Below are positions 1 through 7,865 of a DNA stretch of 64,000 nt, in pieces. The stretch is from Bog-159 sp963785255 (GTDB taxonomy: Bacteria; Acidobacteriota; Terriglobia; Bryobacterales; Bryobacteraceae). Where the stretch lies: NCBI GenBank assembly GCA_963785255.1, contig CAWAUR010000009.1, forward strand, positions 124,001 to 188,000. The letters are read 5' to 3'. Both the position numbers and the translations under genes were made by a program. Numbering within the stretch: the stretch's first letter is position 1; every line of letters begins with the position of its first letter. The notes under the pieces were generated by a model. The model made no database searches. It saw nothing but the letters and a program-made list of their open reading frames with translations, and was not told the DNA's origin.

Positions 1-1
1 C

Positions 2-1240
2 GTCATCGTGGAGGAAGCCAAGCTGGAGCAGACCATTCAACCCACCGATGCGGATCTGGAGCGCGTGTACAACGAGAACAAGGATTCTTATCGCATGCCG
101 GAGCGCGTGGACGTGCGGCACATCCTGCTCAAGAGCGACGGCAAGGACCCCAAGCAGGACGCGGCAGTGAAGGCCAAGGCCGAAGATCTGGTGAAGCAGC
201 TTCGCAAGGGCGCCAACTTCGCGGAAATGGCCAAGAAGTACTCGGAAGATCCCGGATCGAAGGACAAAGGCGGCGAATATGACGGCGTGGTGCACGGCCA
301 GATGGTGCCGGAATTCGACAAGGCGGCCTTCTCGCTGAAAGTCGGCGAGATCAGCGACCCCATCAAGACCACCTACGGTTATCACATCCTCCAGGTGTTG
401 AAACACGAGCCGGCGCAATTGAAGCCGTTCAACGATGTGAAAGCGGCGCTGGAGGCCGATTACAAGAAGCAGCGCGTCAACGACTTGATGCAACAGGTCT
501 CCGATAAAGCCGAAGCCGCGCTGCAAAAAGATCCCGCGCATCCGGATAAAGTGGCCGCCGATTTAGGCTTGCAATATGTGGCCACCGGCGATGTGGCGAC
601 CACCGATCCAATGCCCCAAGTGGGCGTCAATAAGGACTTCCAGGATTCCATCGCCGGTCTGAAGAAAGGCGAAGTGTCGCAGGCCGTCGTCATTCCAGGT
701 AATAAGATTGTGATGGCGGTGTGCCTGGGCGAGACGCCCGCACATCCCGCGGCATTCGAGGATGTGCAAAGTAAGGTGCACGACGCGCTGGTGAAAGAAA
801 AACTGGCTAAGCTGCTCGACGAGAAGGCCACGGAACTGGTGGATAAGGCGCGCGCCGGCGGCGATCTGTCGGCGGCCGCCAAGGCCATGGGCCTGGAAGC
901 TAAGACTTCCGATGCCATCGATCATGCGGGCGCTATCGAAGGTCTCGGCTCGGCCGGCATGTTCCCGGATGCGTTTACCAAGCCCGTGGGCACCATCATC
1001 GGGCCCAACTCCATCGGCCCGGATACCAAGGTCGTATGCAAGATCGTGGAAAAGATCCCCGCCGATCTGACGGGACTGCCCGCCCAAAGCGCCTCCATTC
1101 GCGATGCTCTTAAAAACGAGCGGGAGCAGGCCCGCGGCGCTTTGTTCGACGAAGGCGTGAAGGACCAGCTCATTAAGGAAGGCAAGATCAAGATCCATCA
1201 AGATGCCATCGACCGGTTGATCAGCAGTTACCACAGCTAA
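2..1240 (+). CDS. Peptidylprolyl isomerase, PpiC/SurA-PpiD type (5' partial)
   Basis: The reading frame is open to the left edge, so the N-terminus lies outside the window; the GTG at 8 is only the first possible internal start. A parvulin (PpiC) domain covers roughly residues 30-135, with the typical sequence VRHILLKS near its start, a GANFAEMAKKYSEDPGS stretch, and YGYHILQV at its end. About 270 further residues are charged and helical and resemble the chaperone-like flank of SurA/PpiD proteins. Family knowledge: such proteins fold or quality-control exported proteins in the periplasm or at the inner membrane. The stop codon is five bases before the DedA gene, suggesting co-transcription. 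Product class is confident; the exact subfamily is not. Confidence 0.85.
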   Translation, partial: VIVEEAKLEQTIQPTDADLERVYNENKDSYRMPERVDVRHILLKSDGKDPKQDAAVKAKAEDLVKQLRKGANFAEMAKKYSEDPGSKDKGGEYDGVVHGQMVPEFDKAAFSLKVGEISDPIKTTYGYHILQVLKHEPAQLKPFNDVKAALEADYKKQRVNDLMQQVSDKAEAALQKDPAHPDKVAADLGLQYVATGDVATTDPMPQVGVNKDFQDSIAGLKKGEVSQAVVIPGNKIVMAVCLGETPAHPAAFEDVQSKVHDALVKEKLAKLLDEKATELVDKARAGGDLSAAAKAMGLEAKTSDAIDHAGAIEGLGSAGMFPDAFTKPVGTIIGPNSIGPDTKVVCKIVEKIPADLTGLPAQSASIRDALKNEREQARGALFDEGVKDQLIKEGKIKIHQDAIDRLISSYHS

Positions 1241-1245
1241 CCGGC

Positions 1246-1887
1246 ATGCTCCACTCACTGCTGGATTTCCTGCACTCGCTCACCGACCCGGAGCGTCTGA
1301 TCCATCTGCTTGGCACGCTGCTGACGGGATGGCTCGGTTACGCGACACTGTTTGCCCTGGTCTTCGCCGAGACCGGCATGCTGGTGGGATTCTTCTTGCC
1401 CGGCGATTCGCTGCTGTTCACGGTGGGGGTGGTGTGCGGCGCGGGACAGCTCGATATCGTGTTGGTGATCGCGCTGCTGATCTGCGCGGCTCTGTTGGGC
1501 GATACGGCGGGCTACTTCCTGGGCCGCACCTCCGGACCGCATATTTTCAACCGTCCCGATTCACGCATCTTCCGGCGCGATTATCTGCAGCGCACCCACG
1601 AGTTCTACGAGCAGCACGGCGGGCGAACCATGATCTATGCGCATTTCATTCCCATCATCCGGACGTTCGCGGCTTTCGTGGCGGGCGTGGGGCGCATGAA
1701 CCTGGCGCGGTTTCTTTCCTACGATATCTTCGGCGTGTCGGGCTGGGTGGCCATGATGACGCTGCTGGGATACAAGCTGGGCGGCGTGGGTTTCGTGCGG
1801 CATAACTTCGAGAAGGTGATTTTGGGGATCATTGTGCTGTCATTGTTACCGGCGGGGTTGGAAGTTTTAAAGGCCAGGCGAGGATAA
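1246..1887 (+). CDS. DedA family membrane protein
   Basis: A 213-residue integral membrane protein. Visible DedA/SNARE-associated (VTT) features are FAETGMLVGFFLPGDSLLF near residue 40, GDTAGYFLGR near residue 87, and HFIPIIRTFAAFVAGVGRM near residue 132, followed by C-terminal hydrophobic segments. Family knowledge: DedA proteins are lipid or undecaprenyl-phosphate flippases/transporters that support envelope integrity; the substrate cannot be read here. The ATG lies six bases after the upstream isomerase gene, so the pair probably forms an envelope-maintenance transcription unit. A family-B palindromic repeat follows the stop directly. Confidence 0.9.
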   Translation: MLHSLLDFLHSLTDPERLIHLLGTLLTGWLGYATLFALVFAETGMLVGFFLPGDSLLFTVGVVCGAGQLDIVLVIALLICAALLGDTAGYFLGRTSGPHIFNRPDSRIFRRDYLQRTHEFYEQHGGRTMIYAHFIPIIRTFAAFVAGVGRMNLARFLSYDIFGVSGWVAMMTLLGYKLGGVGFVRHNFEKVILGIIVLSLLPAGLEVLKARRG

Positions 1888-1962
1888 TTGTGGGGCAGGC
1901 TCGCAGCCCCGCTCTTCGGCGCGCAGAGCGCGCCTTGGACAGGCCGGGAGGCCTGTCCTACC
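1888..1962. repeat. Family-B intergenic palindromic repeat
   Basis: G+C-rich dispersed element starting TGTGGGGCAGGC two bases after the DedA stop, and ending in the palindrome GGACAGGCC...GGCCTGTCC followed by TACC. The terminal CTA (1958-1960) is the TAG stop codon of the gene on the minus strand. Related copies lie at 6702, 20099, 22318, 27189, 47223, 49623 and 51751. Confidence 0.8.
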
Positions 1963-2254
1963 GGCTCATCCCCTGCTTGATTTGTTCCATCGCCGCCTGG
2001 AGTTGCGCGATGCTCTCTTCCACCAACGCCCGTTCTTCCGGAGAGATCTGCGAGACAAAGCGCTGCAGAATTTGAATCCCGCGCTCGGTAACCACGATCT
2101 CTTTCTTGGCGAACGCCAGGTTGCCTACTGAGAACTGGTATCTCGCCATATCCACGGAAATCGCGCACGACTGCAATTCCGCGCGCACGAATTCATGGCG
2201 GTTGCGCGCCGTAGCCTCCGACAGCTCTATAATTTCACGATCGAGATCGCGCAT
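1958..2254 (-). CDS. Small helical protein of unknown function, coupled to CheB/CheR fusion kinase
   Basis: A 98-residue, charged, predicted all-helical protein without signal peptide or membrane segment. I do not recognise a family. Its start lies 20 bases inside the 3' end of the large chemotaxis-type fusion gene on the same strand, an overlap expected for translational coupling, so it may be an accessory protein of that signalling system. Amphipathic helical stretches such as IVVTERGIQILQRFVSQI could mediate protein contacts. The TAG stop is the first triplet of a dispersed palindromic repeat, so the original C-terminus may have been altered by that element. Confidence 0.65.
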   Translation of the reverse strand: MRDLDREIIELSEATARNRHEFVRAELQSCAISVDMARYQFSVGNLAFAKKEIVVTERGIQILQRFVSQISPEERALVEESIAQLQAAMEQIKQGMSR

Positions 2255-5200
2255 CGGGCGCCTCCGCTCTCAAGGCTGCGGCCACGGCCTCAGCCAGGCG
2301 GCCGGCTGTGTAGGGTTTCTGCAGGAAATGGACCGGCTGTAATGCGGCAAATCTGCGCTGCGCCTCGCTCTGTTCGAATCCGCTGGAAAGAATGACAGGC
2401 ACACCCGGGTTAATCTGTCTCAGCAGCGCGAGGGCCTCCTCGCCTCCCATCACGGGCATTTGAAGATCCAGTATCACCATAGAGATTTCTCCGTGGTGTT
2501 CCCGGAATATTTCGACGCCGCGCTTGCCGTTCTCCGCCAGCATGACTTTCATGCCGGCGCGTGTCAGCACGCTATCGGCCAGCGTGCGGACGGTCTTTTC
2601 GTCCTCGATCACCAGAGCGACGCTGCCCGCCGGCATTCGCCGCGCATCGGCATACGGCCCCCGGTTGGGATCCGCGGCATCGCCGGCGGCGGGGATCAGG
2701 ATCGAAAACGTGGATCCCTGCTCCGGCGTGCTATACACGCGGATGGCGCCGCGGTGTGCGCGCACAATTCCTTGTACCGCGGCCAGCCCCAGGCCGCGGC
2801 CGGTAAACTTCGTCGTAAAGAAAGGATCGAAGATGCGCGTCTTGGTGGTCTCATCCATTCCCTGGCCGGTATCGATCACCTCGATTTGCACATAGCTTCC
2901 CGGCGCGGCCTGATCTCCCTTTGAGAATTCGGCGGCTTCGGTATCCCCGATCTGGCGCGCCGAGGTGCGGATGGTCACTCTTCCCGGAACAGCTTCGCCG
3001 ATGGCTTCGGCACCGTTCACTACCAGATTCGCGATCACCTGCTGAATCTGCACGGTATCCGCTTCGATGAGAGGCAACTTGGGCGCCAGATCGAGCTTCA
3101 ACTCCACGGATTTGGGAATGGCGGTGCGCAACAGCGGCGAGATCTCCCGGATGAATTCGCCCAGATCGATCTGGCTCACGACGAAGCGCCCTTTACCGGC
3201 GTAGGCCAACATCTGCCGGGTCAAAAAGGCGGCGCGTTCGCAAGCATCCATAATCTGGCGCATCCGCCCGCGCACCGGCGCTTCTGCGGCGGTCTCTGCC
3301 AGCGCCAGGCTGGCGTTTCCCAGAATACCGGTTAGCAGGTTATTGAAATCGTGCGCGATCCCGCCGGCCAACAGCCCCAGGCTTTCCAACTTCTGGCTTT
3401 CCTGCAACTCGCGCTCGAACCGCTTGCGCTCGGTGATATCGCGCATGTTGAACTGAATGACGCGGTGGTTTTCCTCCGTATGCACGCTGGCGATTGTCTC
3501 CACGTGGACTTCGCGGCCGTCTTTCGTGCGCAGCACCGAATCGTCGAATCGCAATACGCCCTGATCGCGAATCTGTTCCACCGCCGCGCGCATTCCGGGC
3601 ACGGTTTGCATGGGGCCGATGTCCCAGAGTTTGCCGCCGATCAACTCATCGCACCGATAGCCCAGGAGTTGCTCGGCATACGGGTTGAGGTCCAGAATTT
3701 CGCCGTTCGCGGAGTCCACCAGAAAGATACCGTCGCGAGCGGACTCGAACAAGCGGCGATAACGGGCCTCGGCGGCGCGCTTGCGCTCGGTTATGTCTTC
3801 AAAGGCCATCAGGATCAGGTTCCTTTGATTCGGCGCGCGCAGGCGGCTGGCATTCACCACCAGCGAGCGGGAGCCGCCGCGCTCCTGCGGAAATTCGATT
3901 TCCACGTCGTTCATCTCCGCCATTCCCACTTTGAGCGAGCGCATCAGCGCACGGATGGGCGGCAGATCGAAGCGGCCGCGCGCCACCTCAAACAGGTTCT
4001 TGCCCAGGACTGCGGCAGGCTGCCGCTCCACAATATCCAGGAAAGCCTGATTGGCGTTGTGGATGGTAGCTTCCTCATCGAGCACCGCCAGCGGTTCGCG
4101 CACGGTGTTGACGATCATCTCCGCATAGTCGCGGGCATGCTTCACCTCGTCCAGACTGCGCTTGTGCTCGGTAACATCCAGCAACTGCAGGACGGTGCCG
4201 TCGATGTGATTGTCGGCCGTGCGGTAGGGGCGCACGCGCATCAGATAGGAGCGGCCCTCCTGATCCCGGACCTCCTTTTCGTACGGCTGCAAGGAATCCA
4301 AAACGCCGCGCAGAATCTCCTCCAGATCGGGAACATCGATGCGCGGTTTCAGATCGGCGATGGGCCTGCCCACATCGGTGGAGATCAGCCGCAGCGCCTT
4401 TGCGGCGCTGGGTGTGAATCGCCGGATCGAGAGATCCCGGCCGGTCATCACGATGGGCATGTTCATGGAACCCAGCAGATTGGTCAGATCGTCGTTCATC
4501 TGCTTGAGCTCCACATTGCGGCTCTGCATTTCCATGTTGATGGTGTTGAGCTCTTCGTTGGACGACTGCAGTTCCTCCTTGGAGGTCTGCATCTCTTCGT
4601 TGGTGCTTTGCAGTTCCTCATTGGCCGATTGGGCTTCCTCGTTGGCCGAACGAAGCTCTTCAATCACCGATTGCAGGTACTCGCGCGTGGATCTCAGTTC
4701 CTGCCGTAGAACGCTGTTTTCATCCTGGGCCGACGGCGGATTAGCGCTCGCCTCGGAAGGCGCGGTGAAAACGGGCGCCTCCACCTCCACGCCGCGTCCC
4801 ATCAGAATCAGAAAGTGCAGCGGAGGGCCGGCCAGAGACAGCGGCACTACAGTTACCGAAGAGGGAGCCGGCTGATCCGTGGCCGCTGGCAGGGGAAAGT
4901 TCTGAACAATGACGGGCGCTTCGGTGCGGCGCGCCTGCGCGATGGCGGAACTGATGGGGGCGCGCAAGTCCGGAAGCAGAACCGTCATCAAATCCGCATC
5001 GGGATACAGTTCGGGCGTCAACAGGAATTCCGCCACATCTCCGCGATACTCGTTGATCTGCAAAACTTCATTCACCACCATGGCGGCCGGTCCATGCCGC
5101 GTGAAGGCCGTCTGGTTGAAATAGCGCTGCCGCGGATCGGGCCAGGAAGCCGGCGCGGGGGCCGCGGAAGGCGGCGGAGGCGGAAGATGCGCGGCCAAGT

Positions 5201-6662
5201 GATCGCCGTCCGGTTCGGACAGTGGATAGACGCCTTGGGCGGCGTTCGACTTCCGGCAATAAATCTTGTGTGACTCGTCGAGCGGCTGGAAATACTCCGA
5301 AAGGCTGCCCAAAGTCTCGGAGGATCCCAGAATGAGGCAACCGCCCGGCTGCAAGGAATAGCCGAACGTATTTAGAATGCGGCGCTGCAGCGTCGGACTG
5401 AAATAGATCAGCAGGTTCCGGCAACTCACCAGATCCATGCGCGACAAAGCCGGATCCTTGGCGACGTTATGGCGGGAGAAGATGCACATGTCGCGAATCG
5501 TGCGGCTGATCTGATATCCGGAATCCGCGCGCACGAAGAAGCGCCGGAGCCGTTCCGGCGACACATTGGCCATGGCGCTTTCCGCGTAGATGGCGGCGCG
5601 CGCCTTTTCAATCGTGGTATCGCTGACGTCGGTGCCAAACATCTGGACCCGGTATGGCAGTTCCTCGGATTCCAGAAACTCCACCAGCGCAATAACCATC
5701 GAATAAACTTCTTCGCCCGTAGAGCAGCCCGGAATCCAAGCGCGAATGACGCCGGTTGGTTTCGAATCCCGTACGAGGGCGGGAAAGGCCAGCCGCTTGG
5801 CCGTTTCAAACACCTCCGGATCGCGGAAAAAATCCGTGACGTTGATCAGCAGGTCGTCGAACAGCGCCTTGATTTCTTCGCGTTCCTTTTGCAGAATCTC
5901 ATAATATTTCTCGACACTCTCCGCGTTTCGCAGAACCATACGCCGGTTGAGGCGGCGCAGAATGGTGGGCTGTTTGTATTGGGTAAAATCGACGCCCGTG
6001 GAGTTGCGCACCAACTGCAGTATGCGATGCAAGGTACTGCCGTCGCCAGCCTCCGCTGCGTCGGGCAAGGTCAGGCGCGTGGTGCGGTGGGCGATGGCCA
6101 CCAGTTCTTCGGCGATGCGGCGCGGCGGGAGCACAAAATCGACGGCTCCGGCGGCGATCGCGCTGCGCGGCATGCTATCGAACTTAGCGGTCTCATTCTG
6201 CGCGAAGGTGATGCCGCCCTCCGCCTTGATGGTTTTGAGCCCCAATGTGCCATCGGAAGCGGTTCCCGAAAGCACCACGCCGATGGCGTTATAGTGCAGC
6301 TCTTCGGCTAGCGAATTGAAGAACACATCGATGGGTTTGAAGCTCTCCGGCGGAGTGGTGGGCCGGGCGGAAAGCATCAGCACGCGATCGCGCATACGCA
6401 TCTGCGTATTGGGCGGAATTACGTAGACGTGATCCGGCTGAATGCGCGTTTCGTTTTGCACCTGGAGCACCGGCATGCGCGTCTTGCCGGCCAACAGTTC
6501 CGGTAACACGCTCTCGTGATGGGGATCGAGATGCTGCACCAGAACAAAGGCCATTCCGGTGGTGGAAGGAAGATAGCGCAAGAGGTCGCCAAAAGCCTCG
6601 AGGCCTCCGGCGGAGGCGCCCACACCCACCACCATCAGCTTGTCGGGCTTATCGTCGTCCAT
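2235..6662 (-). CDS. CheB-CheR-PAS hybrid sensor histidine kinase with C-terminal receiver
   Basis: A 1475-residue soluble fusion. Domains in order: CheB methylesterase (about 1-190) with a plausible triad Ser17 (GASAGG), His44 (VQHLDPHH) and Asp137 (SGTASDG); CheR methyltransferase (about 205-480) with the SAM-binding WIPGCSTGEEVYS and SCRNLLIYF motifs; a linker; a long coiled coil (about 645-735) of repeated EELQSxNEE units; three PAS-like domains; a HisKA segment with GGIAHDFNNLL; an HATPase domain with DTGQGMD and GRGLGLAAV; and a receiver domain with phospho-acceptor in ILDLQMP and lysine in LQKPY. There is no CheB receiver at the N-terminus. Such CheB/CheR-PAS-kinase proteins are known in many bacteria, but adding both kinase and receiver is at the large end. 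No chemoreceptor or CheA gene is nearby. Output partner unknown; the small gene overlapping its 3' end is a candidate. Confidence 0.92.
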   Translation of the reverse strand: MDDDKPDKLMVVGVGASAGGLEAFGDLLRYLPSTTGMAFVLVQHLDPHHESVLPELLAGKTRMPVLQVQNETRIQPDHVYVIPPNTQMRMRDRVLMLSARPTTPPESFKPIDVFFNSLAEELHYNAIGVVLSGTASDGTLGLKTIKAEGGITFAQNETAKFDSMPRSAIAAGAVDFVLPPRRIAEELVAIAHRTTRLTLPDAAEAGDGSTLHRILQLVRNSTGVDFTQYKQPTILRRLNRRMVLRNAESVEKYYEILQKEREEIKALFDDLLINVTDFFRDPEVFETAKRLAFPALVRDSKPTGVIRAWIPGCSTGEEVYSMVIALVEFLESEELPYRVQMFGTDVSDTTIEKARAAIYAESAMANVSPERLRRFFVRADSGYQISRTIRDMCIFSRHNVAKDPALSRMDLVSCRNLLIYFSPTLQRRILNTFGYSLQPGGCLILGSSETLGSLSEYFQPLDESHKIYCRKSNAAQGVYPLSEPDGDHLAAHLPPPPPSAAPAPASWPDPRQRYFNQTAFTRHGPAAMVVNEVLQINEYRGDVAEFLLTPELYPDADLMTVLLPDLRAPISSAIAQARRTEAPVIVQNFPLPAATDQPAPSSVTVVPLSLAGPPLHFLILMGRGVEVEAPVFTAPSEASANPPSAQDENSVLRQELRSTREYLQSVIEELRSANEEAQSANEELQSTNEEMQTSKEELQSSNEELNTINMEMQSRNVELKQMNDDLTNLLGSMNMPIVMTGRDLSIRRFTPSAAKALRLISTDVGRPIADLKPRIDVPDLEEILRGVLDSLQPYEKEVRDQEGRSYLMRVRPYRTADNHIDGTVLQLLDVTEHKRSLDEVKHARDYAEMIVNTVREPLAVLDEEATIHNANQAFLDIVERQPAAVLGKNLFEVARGRFDLPPIRALMRSLKVGMAEMNDVEIEFPQERGGSRSLVVNASRLRAPNQRNLILMAFEDITERKRAAEARYRRLFESARDGIFLVDSANGEILDLNPYAEQLLGYRCDELIGGKLWDIGPMQTVPGMRAAVEQIRDQGVLRFDDSVLRTKDGREVHVETIASVHTEENHRVIQFNMRDITERKRFERELQESQKLESLGLLAGGIAHDFNNLLTGILGNASLALAETAAEAPVRGRMRQIMDACERAAFLTRQMLAYAGKGRFVVSQIDLGEFIREISPLLRTAIPKSVELKLDLAPKLPLIEADTVQIQQVIANLVVNGAEAIGEAVPGRVTIRTSARQIGDTEAAEFSKGDQAAPGSYVQIEVIDTGQGMDETTKTRIFDPFFTTKFTGRGLGLAAVQGIVRAHRGAIRVYSTPEQGSTFSILIPAAGDAADPNRGPYADARRMPAGSVALVIEDEKTVRTLADSVLTRAGMKVMLAENGKRGVEIFREHHGEISMVILDLQMPVMGGEEALALLRQINPGVPVILSSGFEQSEAQRRFAALQPVHFLQKPYTAGRLAEAVAAALRAEAPDARSRS

Positions 6663-6701
6663 CGTTCGTTCCGGCGCAACACATTATAGCAGGACCTTTT
6701 G

Positions 6702-6768
6702 TGGGGCAGGCACTTTGCCTGCGGCGGCCTCTCAGGCCGCCCGTGGAGGCAGGGAGGCCTGTCCTACC
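6702..6768. repeat. Family-B intergenic palindromic repeat
   Basis: Begins TGTGGGGCAGGCACTTTGCC and ends GGAGGCCTGTCCTACC. The CTA at 6764-6766 is the stop codon (TAG) of the ThuA gene, so the element forms the 3' boundary of that gene. It separates the ThuA gene from the start of the CheB/CheR fusion. Confidence 0.8.
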
Positions 6769-7573
6769 TCATTGAAGGCGTGGCATCACCAGGGGTCATT
6801 CCCATCGCCCACTTTACGGCTTCCGTCCACATCTGTTGAATATCCGGGCGGTCCCAAATATCCTCACGGTGGCCCAGCGAAGAGTAGAAGACGCGGCCCT
6901 TGCCATACTGGCGCACCCACGTGACGGCAAAATCCTTATCGGTGCGATGCACATTTTTATTTGTAAGATCCACGGACGCCGGATCGATACTCATTAATAC
7001 GCGCACTTTGTCGCGCGAGTACGGCGCCTTGAATTGGTAAATTTCGTCGTAAATGGGGAACTGCGCCGGAAAATGGCGCGTGGCGGGAAAGGCGCGATCC
7101 TCCACGTTGATGCGCGCATGCACCTGCCCCCAGGGATGCTGGTCGAAATACCCGCCGATCAGATCGCCGTAATCCGGCCAATGATAAAAAGTATCGGTGG
7201 CGCTGTGCGTGCCCAGGAAGCCTTTTCCATCCTCCTTCACGAAGGAGAGCAAGGCGGCCTTTTGTTCGTCGCTCAGATCCAGCTCGCCGGTGGTATAGAA
7301 CATCACGGCATCGAAATAATTCAGATTTTTGGCATTATTGTTCAGCTTTTGTTTCGTGATCAGCTCCGAATCGGTGCGCAAATAGGTATCCCAAAGGCCG
7401 CTCTGCTGGCCCAGCTTTTCGATAGTGGCCATGGCGTGCGAGACGGAATCGTGCTCGAAGCCTTTCACCTCGCCGATGAAGAGCAGCTTCTTCCGGGCGG
7501 GTGTTTGGGTTTGCGCGGCGGCGCTAAAGGCGAACGCGAGGAGCAGAAATGCAAAGCATAAACGGTTTTTCAT
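6764..7573 (-). CDS. Secreted ThuA domain-containing protein
   Basis: A 269-residue protein with a Sec signal peptide (hydrophobic FAFLLLAFAFSAAAQ, cleavage near residue 20). The mature part matches the ThuA/trehalose-utilisation fold: LLFIGEVKGFEHDSVSHA near the start, FDAVMFYTTGELDLS, GKGFLGTHSATDTFY and GKGRVFYSSLGHREDIW. In Bryobacterales and Planctomycetes such proteins are often exported and associated with sugar metabolism, but the reaction is not firmly known. The last residues end in a stop contributed by a family-B repeat. It is a single gene with no evident operon partner. Confidence 0.88.
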   Translation of the reverse strand: MKNRLCFAFLLLAFAFSAAAQTQTPARKKLLFIGEVKGFEHDSVSHAMATIEKLGQQSGLWDTYLRTDSELITKQKLNNNAKNLNYFDAVMFYTTGELDLSDEQKAALLSFVKEDGKGFLGTHSATDTFYHWPDYGDLIGGYFDQHPWGQVHARINVEDRAFPATRHFPAQFPIYDEIYQFKAPYSRDKVRVLMSIDPASVDLTNKNVHRTDKDFAVTWVRQYGKGRVFYSSLGHREDIWDRPDIQQMWTEAVKWAMGMTPGDATPSMR

Positions 7574-7640
7574 GAGTTTTCCCGAAGCGCAATGATCTCA
7601 CCGGGCGGCAACCGTGCGCAAGGAGACCGCCGGCGGAAAT

Positions 7641-7720
7641 CGCTCCCTGACGGTCGCGGCTCGGTAACGGACGTAATGATTTCGCGGGTTTTACCGAGCC
7701 GCGACCGTCAGGGAGCGGTC
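7641..7720. repeat. Family-A repeat, complete inverted pair
   Basis: Two 30-base arms: 7641-7670 reads CGCTCCCTGACGGTCGCGGC then TCGGTAACGG, and 7691-7720 is nearly its reverse complement. The 20-base loop ends in TTTCGCGGGTT. A very similar loop sequence recurs at 49671-49695, showing that the loop belongs to the element. It can form a long hairpin between the ThuA gene and the arylsulfotransferase-like gene. Confidence 0.85.
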
Positions 7721-7777
7721 ACTTGGCTCAGAATCCCCAAAACGGCTAAGCACACCCAGGCCCAGGACCGTACTGGC

Positions 7778-7806
7778 TTGACAGTTCCCGCTGGCCCGTT
7801 GTACCT
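7778..7806 (+). promoter_or_regulatory. Possible sigma-70 promoter for the arylsulfotransferase-like gene
   Basis: A perfect TTGACA (7778-7783) is followed after 17 bases by GTACCT (7801-7806), a weak -10 match. It lies 60 bases before the ATG at 7866. The -35 box and spacing are good; the -10 box is poor. Confidence 0.35.
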
Positions 7807-7865
7807 TGCCTTCTAGCGCCGGTTTTTCCGGGGCTCGCAAGCCATCTGGGAGACAAGGTAACTCT

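Noticed and set aside
3351..4709. 452-codon open frame on the plus strand
   Set aside because: It lies antisense to the PAS/kinase part of the CheB-CheR fusion, whose domain motifs are clear; the plus-strand frame has a composition typical of G+C-rich shadow ORFs.
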